NCBI GenBank assembly: GCA_934045075.1
Contig: OW203732.1
Location: 16,647,889 to 16,711,888 of the forward strand
Length of the DNA stretch: 64,000 nt
Source of the DNA: Yponomeuta sedellus
Taxonomy: Eukaryota; Arthropoda; Insecta; Lepidoptera; Yponomeutidae
Direction: 5' to 3'
The notes below the pieces were generated by a model that was not told the DNA's origin, made no database searches, and saw only the letters and a program-made list of their open reading frames with translations. Made by a program: the position numbers and the translations under genes. Of this stretch, positions 1 through 12,120 are shown piece after piece (position 1 is the stretch's first letter; every line of letters starts with the position of its first letter).

Positions 1-52
1 TCGGTTTTACAGTCAGCGTGCCAAACCGCTGCGCCACCGAGGCCGTACTGTA
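1..52 (-). repeat. Fragment of tRNA-derived SINE (family M)
   Basis: Read on the minus strand this is the start of a tRNA-like SINE head: 'cctcggtggcgcagcggtt' followed by 'tggcacgctgactgtaaaa'. The same words occur at 46,347-46,400. It is cut off by the window edge. Confidence 0.6.
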
Positions 53-1300
53 TACCTTTGAAATATTTTATAGTTGTTATTTTTTTCAATCTTATTGTCT
101 CTCTTCCTCAGACCCAGCCCAGTACGTCGTCGCAGCTGAAAAAGGCAGCCAGCCTCTCCTCGGAGGAAACATCTTTCATCTCCGGCGAGCCGCGGGCCAG
201 GCGAAAAGGATTAGTCGAGACTATATGATATTAACTCCACGGTATGGATCTGAAATTGTTTGTAGGCCGTTCCCTGTAAACGTTCCGCTCGTGATATAAA
301 AGCTTATCCTACTAAGCGTAAAGGTCGTATATGCGAGTGTTTACCATAGCTGAGCCTTGAATTTGTAACTTTCCACGTATACATCTGTGTGCAAAAACGA
401 AATATGTACTGGACTTTGTGGTACAATCCGCTACTTAACTCGTGTCAAATTTGAAGCGATAAATTAATATTTCCTGTAGTATATAACATAAGAAACTGAA
501 ATATATTGACTTTTCTAAGTATGTCGGATGGCTGCTAAATTTCAAAATTAAAAAGAAATAAATAAATTTGGAACCATGAAAACGCTATCCGCCATCTTGG
601 AAGCAACTTTGATTTGTAAACAAACATATGTCAGCCAGCGCCACTGGACATTGATTATTGTAGGACTTACATCAAATAGATTACATAAATTCACCCGAGT
701 TTCAGTCGATAAAGTATCGGGGTCTCTTTTGGCAAGTTTGAGCAAATTTTTTCGTATGTTTATTTCACTGGGTACACGAATCCATAACTTCTCTGGGGTC
801 TTTATTGACATGTTTTTGCATTCTCAAACAATGCAATAATGATAATTGTCATATTTCGCATGTAAACTCGATGAAATCATGGTTGCGTTGTTGTTATTTC
901 ACTATGCTCACAGATCGCTCACAGATGTTGAATGTCAAATTTAATTTACAAGCCTTCAGGTCTTCGAACCATTGACAAAAATGGCGCAGAGTTTTAAAAT
1001 ATATTTTTTTGTTGCTTTTAAAGCATAAAATATACTAAAATATTTTTTGGTCTAATGGATGAGATATTTACCATTTAAGACTTACTTGAAAAGAGAGCCA
1101 AGTAGCGGATTATGTGACTCAATTTCACTAATATGTTTTAGATATCTAATGAAATCCGGTATCAACTTTGTGAAACACATGTTACGCCTCCTATACTACA
1201 CGGCAGACCTAGTAAACATTCTGCTTTCGCACACAGATGTATACATGACATAATAAAGGCAAGTCTGGCAGGTAAGTTTTTTTCAACTAAACAGCGCAGT
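53..1300. other. AT-rich stretch, nothing recognised
   Basis: No ORF of convincing composition, no RNA gene and no repeat that recurs in the window was recognised here. Short ORFs on both strands overlap one another (about 550-840) and look like chance. Confidence 0.5.
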
Positions 1301-1352
1301 ATATACGTCCCACTGGAGGGCACAGCCTTTCTCTCAGGGAGAGAGATTAACT
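1301..1352 (-). repeat. Family D SINE tail fragment
   Basis: It carries the family D tail words 'cgtcccactggagggcaca' and 'tttctctcagggagagaga'. These are the reverse complement of the tail seen at 18,338, 27,498 and 32,985. The body of the element is absent. Confidence 0.6.
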
Positions 1353-1641
1353 GTCTAATCACCAATCGAGACAAGCTTGCTGACAGTTCAAATGTTACAA
1401 TTCTGTCGTGAAAAAAATATTTGACATTAGACTTATTAATTGAATAATATACTACCTTAAAGCACGCCAACTACGGTATGATTTACTTGGGACGCTTTTC
1501 TACAGCTTCCCAATGATTTGGCAGAAATGTAGTATCGCTACTCAATGTATATATGGGTGTTATGTTATAAAATTTTGAACTCAATTTATAATTGGAGCCT
1601 TATTCGTATCTCCTCGGTATTTTACTAAAAAGTTGGTAGAA

Positions 1642-1826
1642 CTTTAAAACCCTATTTAGAGGCTAAAAATTCCACCCATGCCGGAATTCGAACCCGCGAC
1701 CTCTGTCTATCCGTGCCAGCGCTCTTCCAACTGAGCTAATAGGCGACTCACCGGCATCAGTGAAATTTCGAACCTCTTTGCAATACTCTCTGTATTACGT
1801 ACAGGCAGCGCCAGGATTTTTTTAAT
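1642..1826 (-). repeat. T-family tRNA-like retroposon, copy 1
   Basis: The copy is 5'-truncated. It is flanked by the 10-bp duplication gttggtagaa at 1,632-1,641 and 1,827-1,836. The tRNA-like module occupies about 1,671-1,744 in reverse complement. At the outer edge follows the family end 'gcctctaaataggtttt' (reverse complement here). The 5' side breaks inside the segment before the tRNA-like part, as expected of target-primed reverse transcription. Confidence 0.8.
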
Positions 1827-2225
1827 GTTGGTAGAATTGTCAAGTTGTAGGTGCGAAAGAGACGAAATGGTTATGTTGGTGACAAATTATTAGTTTAGGA
1901 ATCAACAAAACAACTAGATTGGCCATGGTAAGGCTTTCATAGAGATAGCCGTTTTATATAATACATTATTTCGCACTGTTACGTCACGAAAAAATATGCG
2001 ATATGCATACACCCACAAAACATAACAAAATTCAAAGCCATTTAAAAAAAATCATTGTAGAAACAAACTATTTTCTGAATGAATGTCAAATCAGTTATCA
2101 CAGTTAATATGGAGAAATGTGAAGAAATGCTAACAAAAATACTTCACATTTACTCTTATTAAAACAGGTTTTTACTCAATTAACCTATATCCATAACATG
2201 CCTATGTTTTGAATGAATGACGTCA

Positions 2226-2335
2226 TTACACTATTTTTATTTTTAATGCACTAACCCGTGCTAAGGAACAAATTTAAAAACCTATTTAGAGGCTAAAATG
2301 GTGGGAAATTTTTAGCCTCTAAATAGGTTTTTAAA
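2226..2335. repeat. T-family inverted miniature, copy 2
   Basis: This 110-bp insertion lacks the tRNA-like module and is flanked by a perfect 13-bp duplication (2,213-2,225 and 2,336-2,348, atgaatgacgtca). The left arm is the reverse complement of the distal tail (aatgcactaacccgtgctaa) plus 'cctatttagaggcta'. The right arm is 'tagcctctaaataggttt'. The two arms can fold together. It shows that the two outer ends of the family are mobilised as one insertion even when the middle is missing. Confidence 0.8.
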
Positions 2336-2395
2336 ATGAATGACGTCAGTTTGGATATTTTTCTATTATTTTTAAACAGTACCCGATATTGGGTT

Positions 2396-2462
2396 GTCAC
2401 GATCGTAGCCAGTGGCAAACCCTCTGGGTTACAAGCGTGAGTTTACGCATGTATGTATCTAT
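2396..2462 (+). repeat. Family E retroposon fragment
   Basis: It has the shared words 'cacgatcgtagccagtggca' and 'ccctctgggttacaagcgtg', then 'gcatgtatgtatctatgt', a short TATG-type tail. The better copies are at 29,168 and 34,570. Confidence 0.65.
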
Positions 2463-2580
2463 GTCGTCGTCGTCGTCGTCAGGCTATACTAGTCCACTGC
2501 TGGACATACTCCCCTAAAGAGCGCCACGTTGTGCTATCATAGGGGGTAATACCCATAATCCCCACGCTGGGCATGCGGGC
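2463..2580 (-). repeat. RTE-type LINE/SINE 3' tail
   Basis: A (GTC)n run at about 2,463-2,480 is followed by 'agtccactgctggacatac'. This is the reverse complement of the common RTE-type 3' end (tgtccagcagtggact followed by a trinucleotide repeat). A related piece is at 50,797. No coding part is present. Confidence 0.55.
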
Positions 2581-2630
2581 TGAAAGCAATATTATAATCT
2601 TTTTTTTTTTGTTGAAAATATTGGTAATCT

Positions 2631-2844
2631 ATAGCTATATATTAAACGGGTCAAATCGCGATTATTTATTAGGTAAAACGTAATTACCTTAATTCCCGAA
2701 GTTTCGGCAGCGTTACAGTTGCCGTGGTCTCGGGTCGACCACGGCAACTGTAACGCTGCCGAAACGTTTCACCTAATAAATAATCGCGATTTGACCCGTT
2801 TAATATATAACTATGTATGAGTATCGCGAATCATTAAGGAATAC
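2631..2844. repeat. Family A hairpin retroposon, copy 1
   Basis: The insertion is about 214 bp, flanked by a perfect 12-bp duplication tattggtaatct (2,619-2,630 and 2,845-2,856). It is a long inverted repeat centred near 2,735. The arms include 'gggtcaaatcgcgattattt' and 'cggcagcgttacagttgccg'. The right arm is followed by a unique tail of about 35 nt ending 'cattaaggaatac'. A transcript would fold into a long hairpin. The arms differ by a short deletion next to 'gaaacg' in the right arm. Confidence 0.75.
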
Positions 2845-2856
2845 TATTGGTAATCT

Positions 2857-3663
2857 TTTTTTATAAGACTAAAACAGTGTTACATGTTAATCCCTTTCCC
2901 CTAATATCGTTAAATATTTGAATACTGTCGTCTCGCCTATTGTATGAGGACTAATGAAAACTTTTTTTATATCAAATGGTTTAATTCCGCTTCTTGTTGA
3001 TCGGTGGTGATTAGTGTGAATCATAGATAATCCACGGGTAGAATATTGTAACATAGCAAAAAATAAAGTGTTATAGACGTCCAACGTTAACTGATAAAAT
3101 CTGGATAAAATATTTATTACTCACTAAAGTAGTTTATTCGTATTTGCTAATCCTAAAAATCGACTACATTTTATCGATGTTGTAATTAAGAATTAGACGT
3201 TTTCGATTGAATCTTTGTCCATTCTTTAATAAGTTAGTGTAAAGATTATATTTTTCTTAGACACCACATTAGTTTTGTATGTTTCTGTGATCTATTACTA
3301 ATACTATATGCAGTGTAATGTAATTTATTGGTGTAAAACTAAGACTTCGACGTTGCGCGGTGCACAAATGTATGGCTATGGCAAAATTTATAAACGGGAA
3401 CGCTTGTTCGTTCTATGATCTCGAAAGTAGATAGAAAAAAAGATATTGAAAATAAGTATGTTGTACGCTAGATAGGTATGAGGTTTCGGCCAAGGTTTTA
3501 GATATGACAGTGGTTTACAATGGACGCACCGGAGAGTGGATTGTATTTGTAGAGAGGACGATGTCCAACCGTGTCAAATATGTTTAAGGAGATATTTAAA
3601 GACGACTTTTTCACACACCTTACCCAGTTATTTGTAACTAAACATAAAGATTTTTTATTTAGT
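2857..3663. other. AT-rich stretch, nothing recognised
   Basis: No gene or repeat shared with the rest of the window was recognised. The ORF on the minus strand at 2,887-3,084 has no features of a real protein. Confidence 0.5.
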
Positions 3664-3822
3664 CTATAAACGTCCCACTGCGGGGCACATGCCTTCTCTC
3701 AGAGAGATAGTATCGCTAACGGTAAAGGAAAACCTCGTGGGGAAACCTGAATGTCTGAGTTGTTCAATTAATTCAGCGCTCGATGTTGCCAATCCGCGGT
3801 GGGCACGCGTGGTAATAATTGT
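3664..3822 (+). repeat. Family D SINE, inverted composite
   Basis: The left 50 bp are the D tail in reverse complement (cgtcccactgcggggcac, ttctctcagagaga). From about 3,712 the D body runs in the direct orientation (ggtaaaggaaaacctcgtgg, then 'ccaatccgcggtgggcacg'). In uninterrupted copies such as 27,498-27,655 both parts have the same orientation, so this copy contains an internal inversion. Confidence 0.65.
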
Positions 3823-4044
3823 AAAGATTGAACAGAGTCAACCAACCGTAAAACATCCTCTATGTTACGCGTAGGAAATCCTAAGCGACTCTAATTGTCC
3901 AACTGCCAAATTCGTTTTTGACAGTCAGACGATTAAAACCGCTCCGGTTTTGGTGGGCATATTAATTAGACCCTGATCGGCTGTCCTACCTGACGCTTTT
4001 ATTATGTTTAATATAAGTGTGGGTATTGAACAAAATTCATAATT

Positions 4045-4193
4045 AGTTATATATTAAACGGGACTAATCGCGATTATTTATTAGGTAAAACGTAATTACC
4101 TTATTTCCCGATGTTTTGACTAATAAGTAATCGCGATTAGACCCGTTAAATATATTACTATGTATGAGTATTGCGAATCATTCAAGAAATACT
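4045..4193. repeat. Family A hairpin retroposon, copy 2
   Basis: This 149-bp insertion has a perfect 12-bp duplication aaattcataatt (4,033-4,044 and 4,194-4,205). The arms 'taatcgcgattatttatt' and 'taataagtaatcgcgatta' are inverted. The central GC-rich stem is reduced. It has the same tail as copy 1 (tatgtatgagtattgcga, ending in 'aagaaatac'). Confidence 0.75.
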
Positions 4194-4205
4194 AAATTCA
4201 TAATT

Positions 4206-5555
4206 GATTGGGAAAACACCAGATTGGTAAATCATTTGCCTTAGTTAATTAATTCTGCTGCCTTTATATGTCTGGTATAGCTCGCATTGTAACAGGTTTA
4301 ATTAGTGTTTAAAAGTACGTACATGAACTTTATTTTTAAATGAGGACTGAGGCTTTGTTAGATAAATAAAGTAAAGATCTCTAAAACACCTAGTTTTTGG
4401 TTGAGAAAATTTGATACTGAAGTTAATAATTTTGAAAATAATTGTTATTTAAAACTTTGTATAAGTGCATTTTAAAAATGCGAAGAACGTAGTTATCTAG
4501 CAAAGTCTCTGACTACATCACACTTCAACTATTGACACAATCACTAAAATTCTTAGCACTTTCCACATTTTTATCATTGAGTAGGTGTGTGTTTGTAACT
4601 GTTGTCAGAAGATTGCCTGATAGTAAGCGTTTTAATTGTATTATCTGTTTGAGTCTGGTTGGGAATAATTTTGAATTATTTAAAAACTACTGTAGTTTGG
4701 TTTCAGAATATACAAGAAAAATGTACCTATATTAATTAATTAATATTAGAAACTTTTCTTTCGTTGTGACTTGCTTTAAATCAGGCAATAATTAATTCGT
4801 TGTAAATAGTGTAATTAAAGTTATGTATTTTTTGGAGTCGATTGTAACAATAATAATATAGTAGTGTTGAAATAAAGTATATAAATTGTTGCAAAAGTAT
4901 TTTCACTTGAAATTTACCTTTTAAAGAAATAATAGAAATAAAACATTGCGCTGAGCTATTTTTTCTTCTAATTTATTTGATTAATCATCTGTTCTATACA
5001 CATGATATGCACCAATGCCTATAAATAATTAAAACAATGTTATGAACAATATAATACAGGGTATGGATAAATTATAACAATACATTATAATAAACATTTG
5101 TGATTAAACTCTGTAAAAGTAAATATAACGCCACGATATATAAACACTTTCCTCGAGTGATATTTTATTTCCTCGAGTGCTATTTTATCATGTCAGATAA
5201 GGGTAAACAAACACCTAGGTAAATAAACCTATCCATGGTAGGTCACATGTGCCCTTTGGTGTCAATTTTACCTAATATTCTGTTTCAGTACATAACCTAA
5301 CTTTTAAATATTCTTTCAATACGTTTTTTTTAAATATCATCACTTTGTTAAACACTCTTCAAAAACAACAGTAAAATCACAGTGCTTTTTGACTTTCTGT
5401 GTTGTTCTGCTTTGCACCAACGTTTTCCAAAGAACATGCGAAGTTATAGAAGAGCATAATTTTTATTTTCGATGTACAAACTTCGTTAAAAGAAACTCCA
5501 TTTTAAGAAATATTACATGAACACAACAGGGTGTTTTGATTAAAAAAAACATAAC
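4206..5555. other. AT-rich stretch, nothing recognised
   Basis: This is AT-rich sequence without recurring elements. The only minor repeat is 'cctcgagtg(a/c)tatttta' twice near 5,151-5,190. Confidence 0.5.
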
Positions 5556-5665
5556 ATAACCTCACGCCTGTATAACAGAGGGAGCGGATAAAGCGAAGGT
5601 GATCTGTCAGGATCGTGGCAAGTGGCAGTCCCTGGTCTCTGACGATCCCACCACAGGCGTGAGGT
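5556..5665 (+). repeat. Family E retroposon, inverted composite
   Basis: The centre is the E body in direct orientation: 'agcgaaggtgatctgtcagg', 'tcgtggcaagtggcagtcc'. Both ends carry the E 3' end in opposite orientations: 'aacctcacgcctgt' at the left and 'acaggcgtgaggtt' at the right. A simple copy would have this end only once. Confidence 0.65.
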
Positions 5666-8600
5666 TATATTATTTCATTAATAATGTTTTGAATAAGGAA
5701 AAATGGTTATCTGAACACAAATAATACCTAAAAAATTGCAAGAGCTGCAGTCGTCATTACAGTCATAGCGTGATCGAGTAATATACTGAATAACCTTATT
5801 ATCATAAATAGGTGTAGTTCCATCGCCGTGCCATAAAAAAAGATATCTTTTAACTATTTCAACCACCGAGCGTTAATGTTTATTAAGTCATAATATGCAT
5901 TTGGTACTGACAAATTATTTTACAAGCACTTCCGGCGCGGTAAGTAAATTGCCATGCCGAGCACGAACTAGGTATGAATGCCTAGTTTTTATAAAATTAG
6001 AGGCCTATAACAAAAGTTATTTAAAGAATTTTCCACTAGCTCACACAATATTTAAGCCGGGTTTTCGGCCCACTGCTGATTAAAGGCCTCCTCGTGATCT
6101 CCTCCTTCCTGTCTTGAGCCATCCTGACCCCTCCGAGGAAAGTACCTCTCTTTAGTTAACAATGTTATAGGTACTCAATTTATCGCTGTAGAAGTTCATA
6201 CTAAGAATTCCAAAGAAGTAAAAAAACTAAACTTTTACACTTCTATTTTAATTTACAATTGAGATTTATCTAAAATATAATACATAAGTATACTGCTTCT
6301 AAACTATTCTATTCTGTAACGAAACAGCTGAAGAGATTTGTTCCAGTTAATTGGGATTTTATACGCGAATAAATCTTCGTTGGCTGTCCGATCACAGAAT
6401 ATACTTAATTATGTCACTGTCTTAGCTGTGGTTACTAAAACTTTATTTCTTTCCTTATTGGCGCTAGCGTGGAGCATCTTAATTCTTCGATAGTTTGAAT
6501 ATATTTGTATTTTTACCTAGTCATTAGGAACGTGTAACAATTCCCTAGACATTCAAAAGCTTGACGAAGGCAAAACGTACACTTTCCGTGAACGACCAAA
6601 ATGCAACAGATGAGATGCATAGGTAATGTCAACTTCATCTTAATCCTAACCACAGCTGAGATTAGGCCGTGACAGAAATAAATTGCTAATCCGCTCCATA
6701 GGCTGTAAGAATAATAAAAACAAAGGTATTTCTTATAAATAAGCTTGACAGGTATCCTTATGGAAGCACTGCAATCAAATCTCGAAGTTTTTTTTTTCTT
6801 CAAACGGATTTACGTGTGCTTAATATTCTTCACTGTGCTTTAAATAATTAATTTTAAGCACCACTTAATTAAATTAAACCTAGCTGTTATTATTATTGAG
6901 TCCCATTGATATAGGTAATCTGGTAAATTATTTGTATTGATTTTAACCGGTGCCTTTCTTCTATATACGAGTATGACGGTCCAAAACATACTGCTTAGTC
7001 AGTAAAAAATAAACAGCTGAATTTATTATATTATAATCAAAGCAACGCTCATTGGTGTTTAAGTTATATTTCGTGAACAATGTTTTTAAATTTTCATTTT
7101 TATGATGGTTTACTTTTTATTTTTTTACGTACAAAATGGACTTCATACATTTGTGTAGACGCAGAACATTTTTTCTTGTTTATTTTTTATAAATCAAAGA
7201 AAACCTTATACTCTTTTTGGGTATTTCTGACTTTGACTTAAAAAATACTTCATTACGACGATATTGACGTCAACTGACAAGTTAATATTCATAATTTTTA
7301 TAAAACATGAAAAAATCGTCTGCCGTTAAAAGGAGGAAAACCCTGTCCCCAGACTAATGTGCGTTTCATTCGAAAAATAAGTTTTACTCTACAAATATCA
7401 TGTCGACTCACGAATACAATATATATTATATAGGTAAAGAGACATGAATCACAATTTTTTTGTTAGATAATAAATAATGCTTTATTATAAGTCTATAGAA
7501 AAAATACAAAACGTGATTGAAAATATGAGGATGAGCGTGAGTAAGTATGTGTGTGGATGTATGTAAAGACAACACGTAGTAAATACATACACAAGCCAGT
7601 ATTTCTATATATGAAGCTCATTTTTTCTTAACATCTACTAAATGTTACCTATTTATATATGGTTTTGGTGTCAGATTTTTTGTTAGTGTTATGCGTAGTA
7701 GATGAAAAAATAAAGGCCACATTAACGAATTTTCCTAGTCGAATATCGTAATTAAAATAATAGTAGGTACAATGAAAAGTTCAAGCAATCCGATATTTAA
7801 ATAGAGAAGAAATGAAGCGAATGTAATTATTAGACAATCTTATGTTGAAAATGAATAATTGACCATCCCTAGACTTAAACAATTGAAAACAACCACACAC
7901 TCCCATCTGAGTTACACAGAGGTAATTGACAGAAACTAATCAAAACTTTTACCTACAATAGGTTATATATTTTTCTGTCTCGTATCAGCTAAGGTCGCTT
8001 TTAAAATATTCTTATGGAGCATCTTTTATGTACCCTAAGTTGGTTTTTAATTGTTATTTTGCTTTATATAATTACTTCCATGGCTCCATACTAATGTAGT
8101 ATGCAATCGACCTTATAGAAACTAAATACCGTATATAGTATTCCATCCTTTATCCCTCGTTTAAATGTCTAGCTAAAATCCTGCAGATATACATTTTAAT
8201 ATTTCACTACTAAAGGTGCAAATATGTCTAAAATATATAATATACTTTATATAAACAAGTTGTTTACTATATGTGCCTATACAACGCACGCGGGGTACAC
8301 AACGAATGTGTAGTTTATGTACTTATACATAGAAAACATTACTGTCAAACAGTATCAATCGCTATACATCGACATTTATGTATTTTTATTTAATTTATTA
8401 GCTAAGTTTACTCCTTGGCGCCTATTTGTGATATATCTACTGTGTTCATGCCATATATGAAACAAGTCGATAAAATAGCTCAAAACCAGGTAGGAACTTC
8501 TGAGGGCTTCGTGCGAGTTTGACAGATCCAATCGAATAACTTTACTACCGCGTTAATCGAGCATTTAGTAGTGAGTATGAGTAAGTTAACCGTTCGAACT

Positions 8601-9214
8601 GGCAAAACGCTGTCACAGTACAATTCGCACTTGCGTTTATTCGTGTTTTGGCTGGTAAGCGTGTTCACTTCTCAACGTAAAACATTACAACTTGCACTCA
8701 GTAATTTTATTTTCCATACTTGTCACTAGGTGGCGCTTCCTCGATGCCATAGAAATATGAGTTTACGTTAACGCGATCGAGTAGTTAAAAAACTCGCACT
8801 AAGCACTCTGCACTGTCGTGTTTTCCCACTTTTGTAAGAATATACTAATGTTAAGGTACTATTTCATGTTATTTTAAGCAAACATTCCCACGATTGCTTA
8901 CTTTTAAATGAACATCTTTTTAGGTGGGTATTTGAACCAACTACTGTACTATAGTAAATTTGAGAAAATATGGTCAATATTTGTGTTTTTTTTTTGTTGT
9001 CTTGATTTCTGTGTTTCTGATTTCCTTTTTATCTACTTCGAACTGTCAAATATATAGGTACTATAGCTCATACTGAGTATAACACAATAGTACTCCTAAA
9101 GGGAAGTTAAACACGAGGAAACATCGGCACAACTGTTATCCTTATTATCCACCTTCTAAGACTATTGAATTGTTTTACTTCACTTACTCTGCATTGCTAT
9201 ATGAACCAGCTAAA
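5666..9214. other. Long AT-rich stretch with few recognisable elements
   Basis: No gene was found. About 6,050-6,140 resembles an RTE-type tail (cccactgctgattaaaggcc). The rest has no repeat shared with the window and only short chance ORFs. Confidence 0.5.
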
Positions 9215-11072
9215 CATAAGAGTTCAGACGGTGGCCTTATCACTAAAAGTGATCTCTTCCTGACAATCTTAAATGTAATATGGTGACTAAGAACACAGCA
9301 AATATATCACCCTGTATTAGTTGTTCGACGTAAGTAATTCAATACAAATCAACGCACGTACGTCATAACACTCTACACATCAGTTAACAATCATTATTGT
9401 CAGTTATAAATCTATTTTTATGACTTTTTACCATTTTTTATTACAAATTCGCGCTAGTAGGCAGTAGTTTTTATGTCAACACCATTTTTACGGTTTATAC
9501 ACTTTATATTACATTAATTTAAGTTCACTATTACATGTGATCTGTAATGATCCATTCCAATTCCGGGTTAGTCACCTTTTTTTGCACGAAACGCGTCTTT
9601 TTAAATTTTCCTTAAATACCACCTGTAAATTGTCATGGCATTTTAGGTTAGTGGTACCTATTGGCTAAAGTTAAAGGTATCATCAAGACCACACTCAACT
9701 GTGAACTCTACAGTTGGCTTTCAATATGGATGGATCTAGTACATTCAATACTCTCACTACCGAGACCAACGAATACTTACAGGAATTCATACAAAAATAC
9801 TCAAAATTGCTTCACAAATTACAGTTATTAGCAATTCAAGAGTAAACATTTACCTATACTGTACAGATTAACGTTCCTTCTTTAATAGTCGTCCGTTTGT
9901 TACTGATTCAAAACTGAAAAGAAACAAACCACTATCTAGCTGCGAACTTTTAAAACAATACTTACTAGTTACTTACTGCCTTTACCATAGAGAAGAGCTT
10001 GCAAAAGTTAAATTTAAATATTCAAACTGGTGCAAATTATGACCGAACCTCTTAACCGTAGCAGCTTATCTTAATACAAAAAATATCACCTTAAAAAACT
10101 GGAGTAAAACGCTTCGTTGATTTCTGCACTAGTCGCTGCAGTCATCGGAAACAGGCATTAGTTGATGGATTATTAAGAATTTCCTCACTTCTACTATATT
10201 TGCTTGTCTTGCACTCGATGGGTGAGCTCGATTCAACAATACTATTTTTCTGACACCTTTAACACGTATTTCTTCAGAAATTACGTTTTTTCCTAATACT
10301 GAGGAGAGTCAAAGAGGCCAAATGGAAAAAATCGGGACATCGCGAAAAAAATAGCTGTTCGATACATTTCAATTACGTAGGTGGTACTCGTACCTATGTA
10401 ACAGTCGATAATGCTTTTGTCATTATGAAGAAGTCGCCGCAATAAAAGTTGCTTGTATGGGCGGGTAGTATTGTAGCCTGTATTGTAGGCCGTATTTTTG
10501 AGGAAGTTGTATGTACTGTTATCGGAGTTCATCAATGAAAACGGCCATTTGGACGATAGTACCTAGAAGTGCAGAGAACGACCGCCATATCCGCTGTATT
10601 TAGCTCAGACTCCTGAGTGCATATGTTGTCACCAACTCTACCTTAAGCATGCACTCTGCTCAGTTGCATAACGCCATATCTATTTATAGGTAGGACAATA
10701 ACATGTCTTCATCCGACAAGGGACGTAAAACGCGTAATCTACCCGAAATATGTAAAACTTTATATAGCATGCAATCGACAGCTAAACAACATACATTTTC
10801 GTTGCATATCGAGCCTACTAAATCGTAACTGAGCCGAGTAAATGCGTTTAAAGGTTGATGTGATGTGTTGCGATTGTCAGTATCATATATAATTTCTAGA
10901 TGTAGAACTGTACATTGACTGTATAAAATTCCATCTTCCGACAATTGCAGCGACCAAAACAAAATCCGCCCAAACTCACCTCGCACTTAGAACACAACAC
11001 AAAAAGTGTCTTCTTCACGCTATCACACAATCTTGATATTACGAAGTGGGAGCAGTCCGTATTGCGGTCGCG
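9215..11072. other. Unique-looking sequence downstream of the host gene
   Basis: About 9,230-9,275 matches the family F LINE tail in reverse complement (ggccttatcactaaaagtg). Otherwise nothing was recognised. A 100-codon minus-strand ORF at 10,684-10,986 has no motif I can name and no clear splice sites, so it is not called as a gene. Confidence 0.4.
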
Positions 11073-11078
11073 TTTATT
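11073..11078 (-). promoter_or_regulatory. Candidate polyadenylation signal of the two-TM gene
   Basis: The plus strand reads TTTATT, which is AATAAA on the minus strand. It is the first exact hexamer I see downstream of the stop codon at 11,768, implying a 3' UTR of about 0.7 kb (11,073-11,767). The hexamer is common in AT-rich DNA, so the assignment is tentative. Confidence 0.35.
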
Positions 11079-11767
11079 GCTTGTAACATTGCATAGACGT
11101 TGCTAACTTGTCTATGGCATAGAGGAGTCACCTGTCTTGAAGACGTCTAAACTCTACCATCTTGTGTAGACCGGTATTACAAAAAAACTCCTCAAGCGCT
11201 AAGCGCAGACGTTTCAAGACAATTTCATAGCACATATTGCTTCGTAATATGGCTTATGAAATTTTATCGAACGGACGAACGGTAGAGTATTTTTTTCTAT
11301 ATTACGAGTCTACAGCAATTGCAACTGCAATGTAGAGTTGATGTGGTAGGGGCTGTGCTGTACAGATGCAACATCCAGATAATAGCGAAATTTCACCTTT
11401 GTCAACCAACCTGTAGACGTGAATCTTTTGAAACCTGGCTCTGCCTTCATAACAGCAGAGCTGGCCAATGGTATTATTTGTAGACTGTATTTGCCTTTTT
11501 ATCTTTACTATGCAATTTATAGCACGCTGGATTGCATAAGTCGTTAGTTATTAAGCGTCACATATACGACGCTTTGCGATTACATGCAAAATATGTATCC
11601 GTTCAAAACCCATACAATCTCTCAATAATACGATTGACAGGACTTGACAGCACAGACCCACTTTACCACTAATGAACTAGCTGCGGCAAGTTCTTGTCTA
11701 AGTAGTAAGGACGACCATAGACAAGTGACCTCCACGCTACAGGCATAGACAAGGCCGTCTACGAGCG

Positions 11768-11948
11768 CTAGGAGCGCAGCTGAGCCGGGCTGAGCACCAG
11801 CTCTCCGTCGGGGCCCGCAAATGAGACGTTACGAGGGGGAGGGCGCCGCGTGGCGGGCTGCGGGGCGGGAGGCAGCGCCGGCGCAGGTGTAGGCGCCACT
11901 GGCGTGGGCGTGAGCGTTGGAGCTGGAGGAGCTGACGCTGTCCGGTAC
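11768..11948 (-). CDS. Two-TM membrane protein, last coding exon
   Basis: This is the last visible coding exon of a minus-strand gene whose exons lie at 16,395-16,550, 14,671-14,817, 13,344-13,483, 12,698-12,853 and here. The acceptor is tatgtttttag before GTACCGG. The exon supplies the third base of a split Arg codon (AG|G), then 59 codons and TAG. The peptide is proline/alanine/threonine-rich (PAPALPPAPQPATRRPPP) and ends in a more complex stretch, FAGPDGELVLSPAQLRS. It is therefore probably a disordered cytoplasmic tail with a conserved-looking C-terminus. The phase matches exon 4 exactly, which is the main support. I do not recognise the gene. The exon is GC-rich compared with its surroundings. 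Confidence 0.8.
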
Positions 11949-12000
11949 CTAAAAACATAAAATGCTGATGACATCTGACGCGCAGAAGAAAATAAACGTA

Positions 12001-12033
12001 GCTGGAGGCGTCCAGGCGGTACGCGGGTGAGCC
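12001..12033 (-). repeat. Stray copy of part of exon 4 inside the last intron
   Basis: The words 'ctggaggcgtccaggcgg' and 'gcgggtgagc' repeat the exon 4 words at about 12,748-12,781 (ctggaggcgtccaggcgg, gcgggcgagc) with few differences. The segment has no paired splice sites that I can see, so it is probably a partial duplication and not a functional exon. Confidence 0.6.
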
Positions 12034-12120
12034 CTACTTTACCACCTTTCCTTGCTACTCCTTATTACGGATTAAGCTACCTTAAACGCACCTGTTTTGT
12101 CGCGAAATGGACATCACAAT

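Noticed and set aside
10684..10986. 100-codon minus-strand ORF as a gene
   Set aside because: It has no motif, no splice context and no relation to the phase of the nearby gene.
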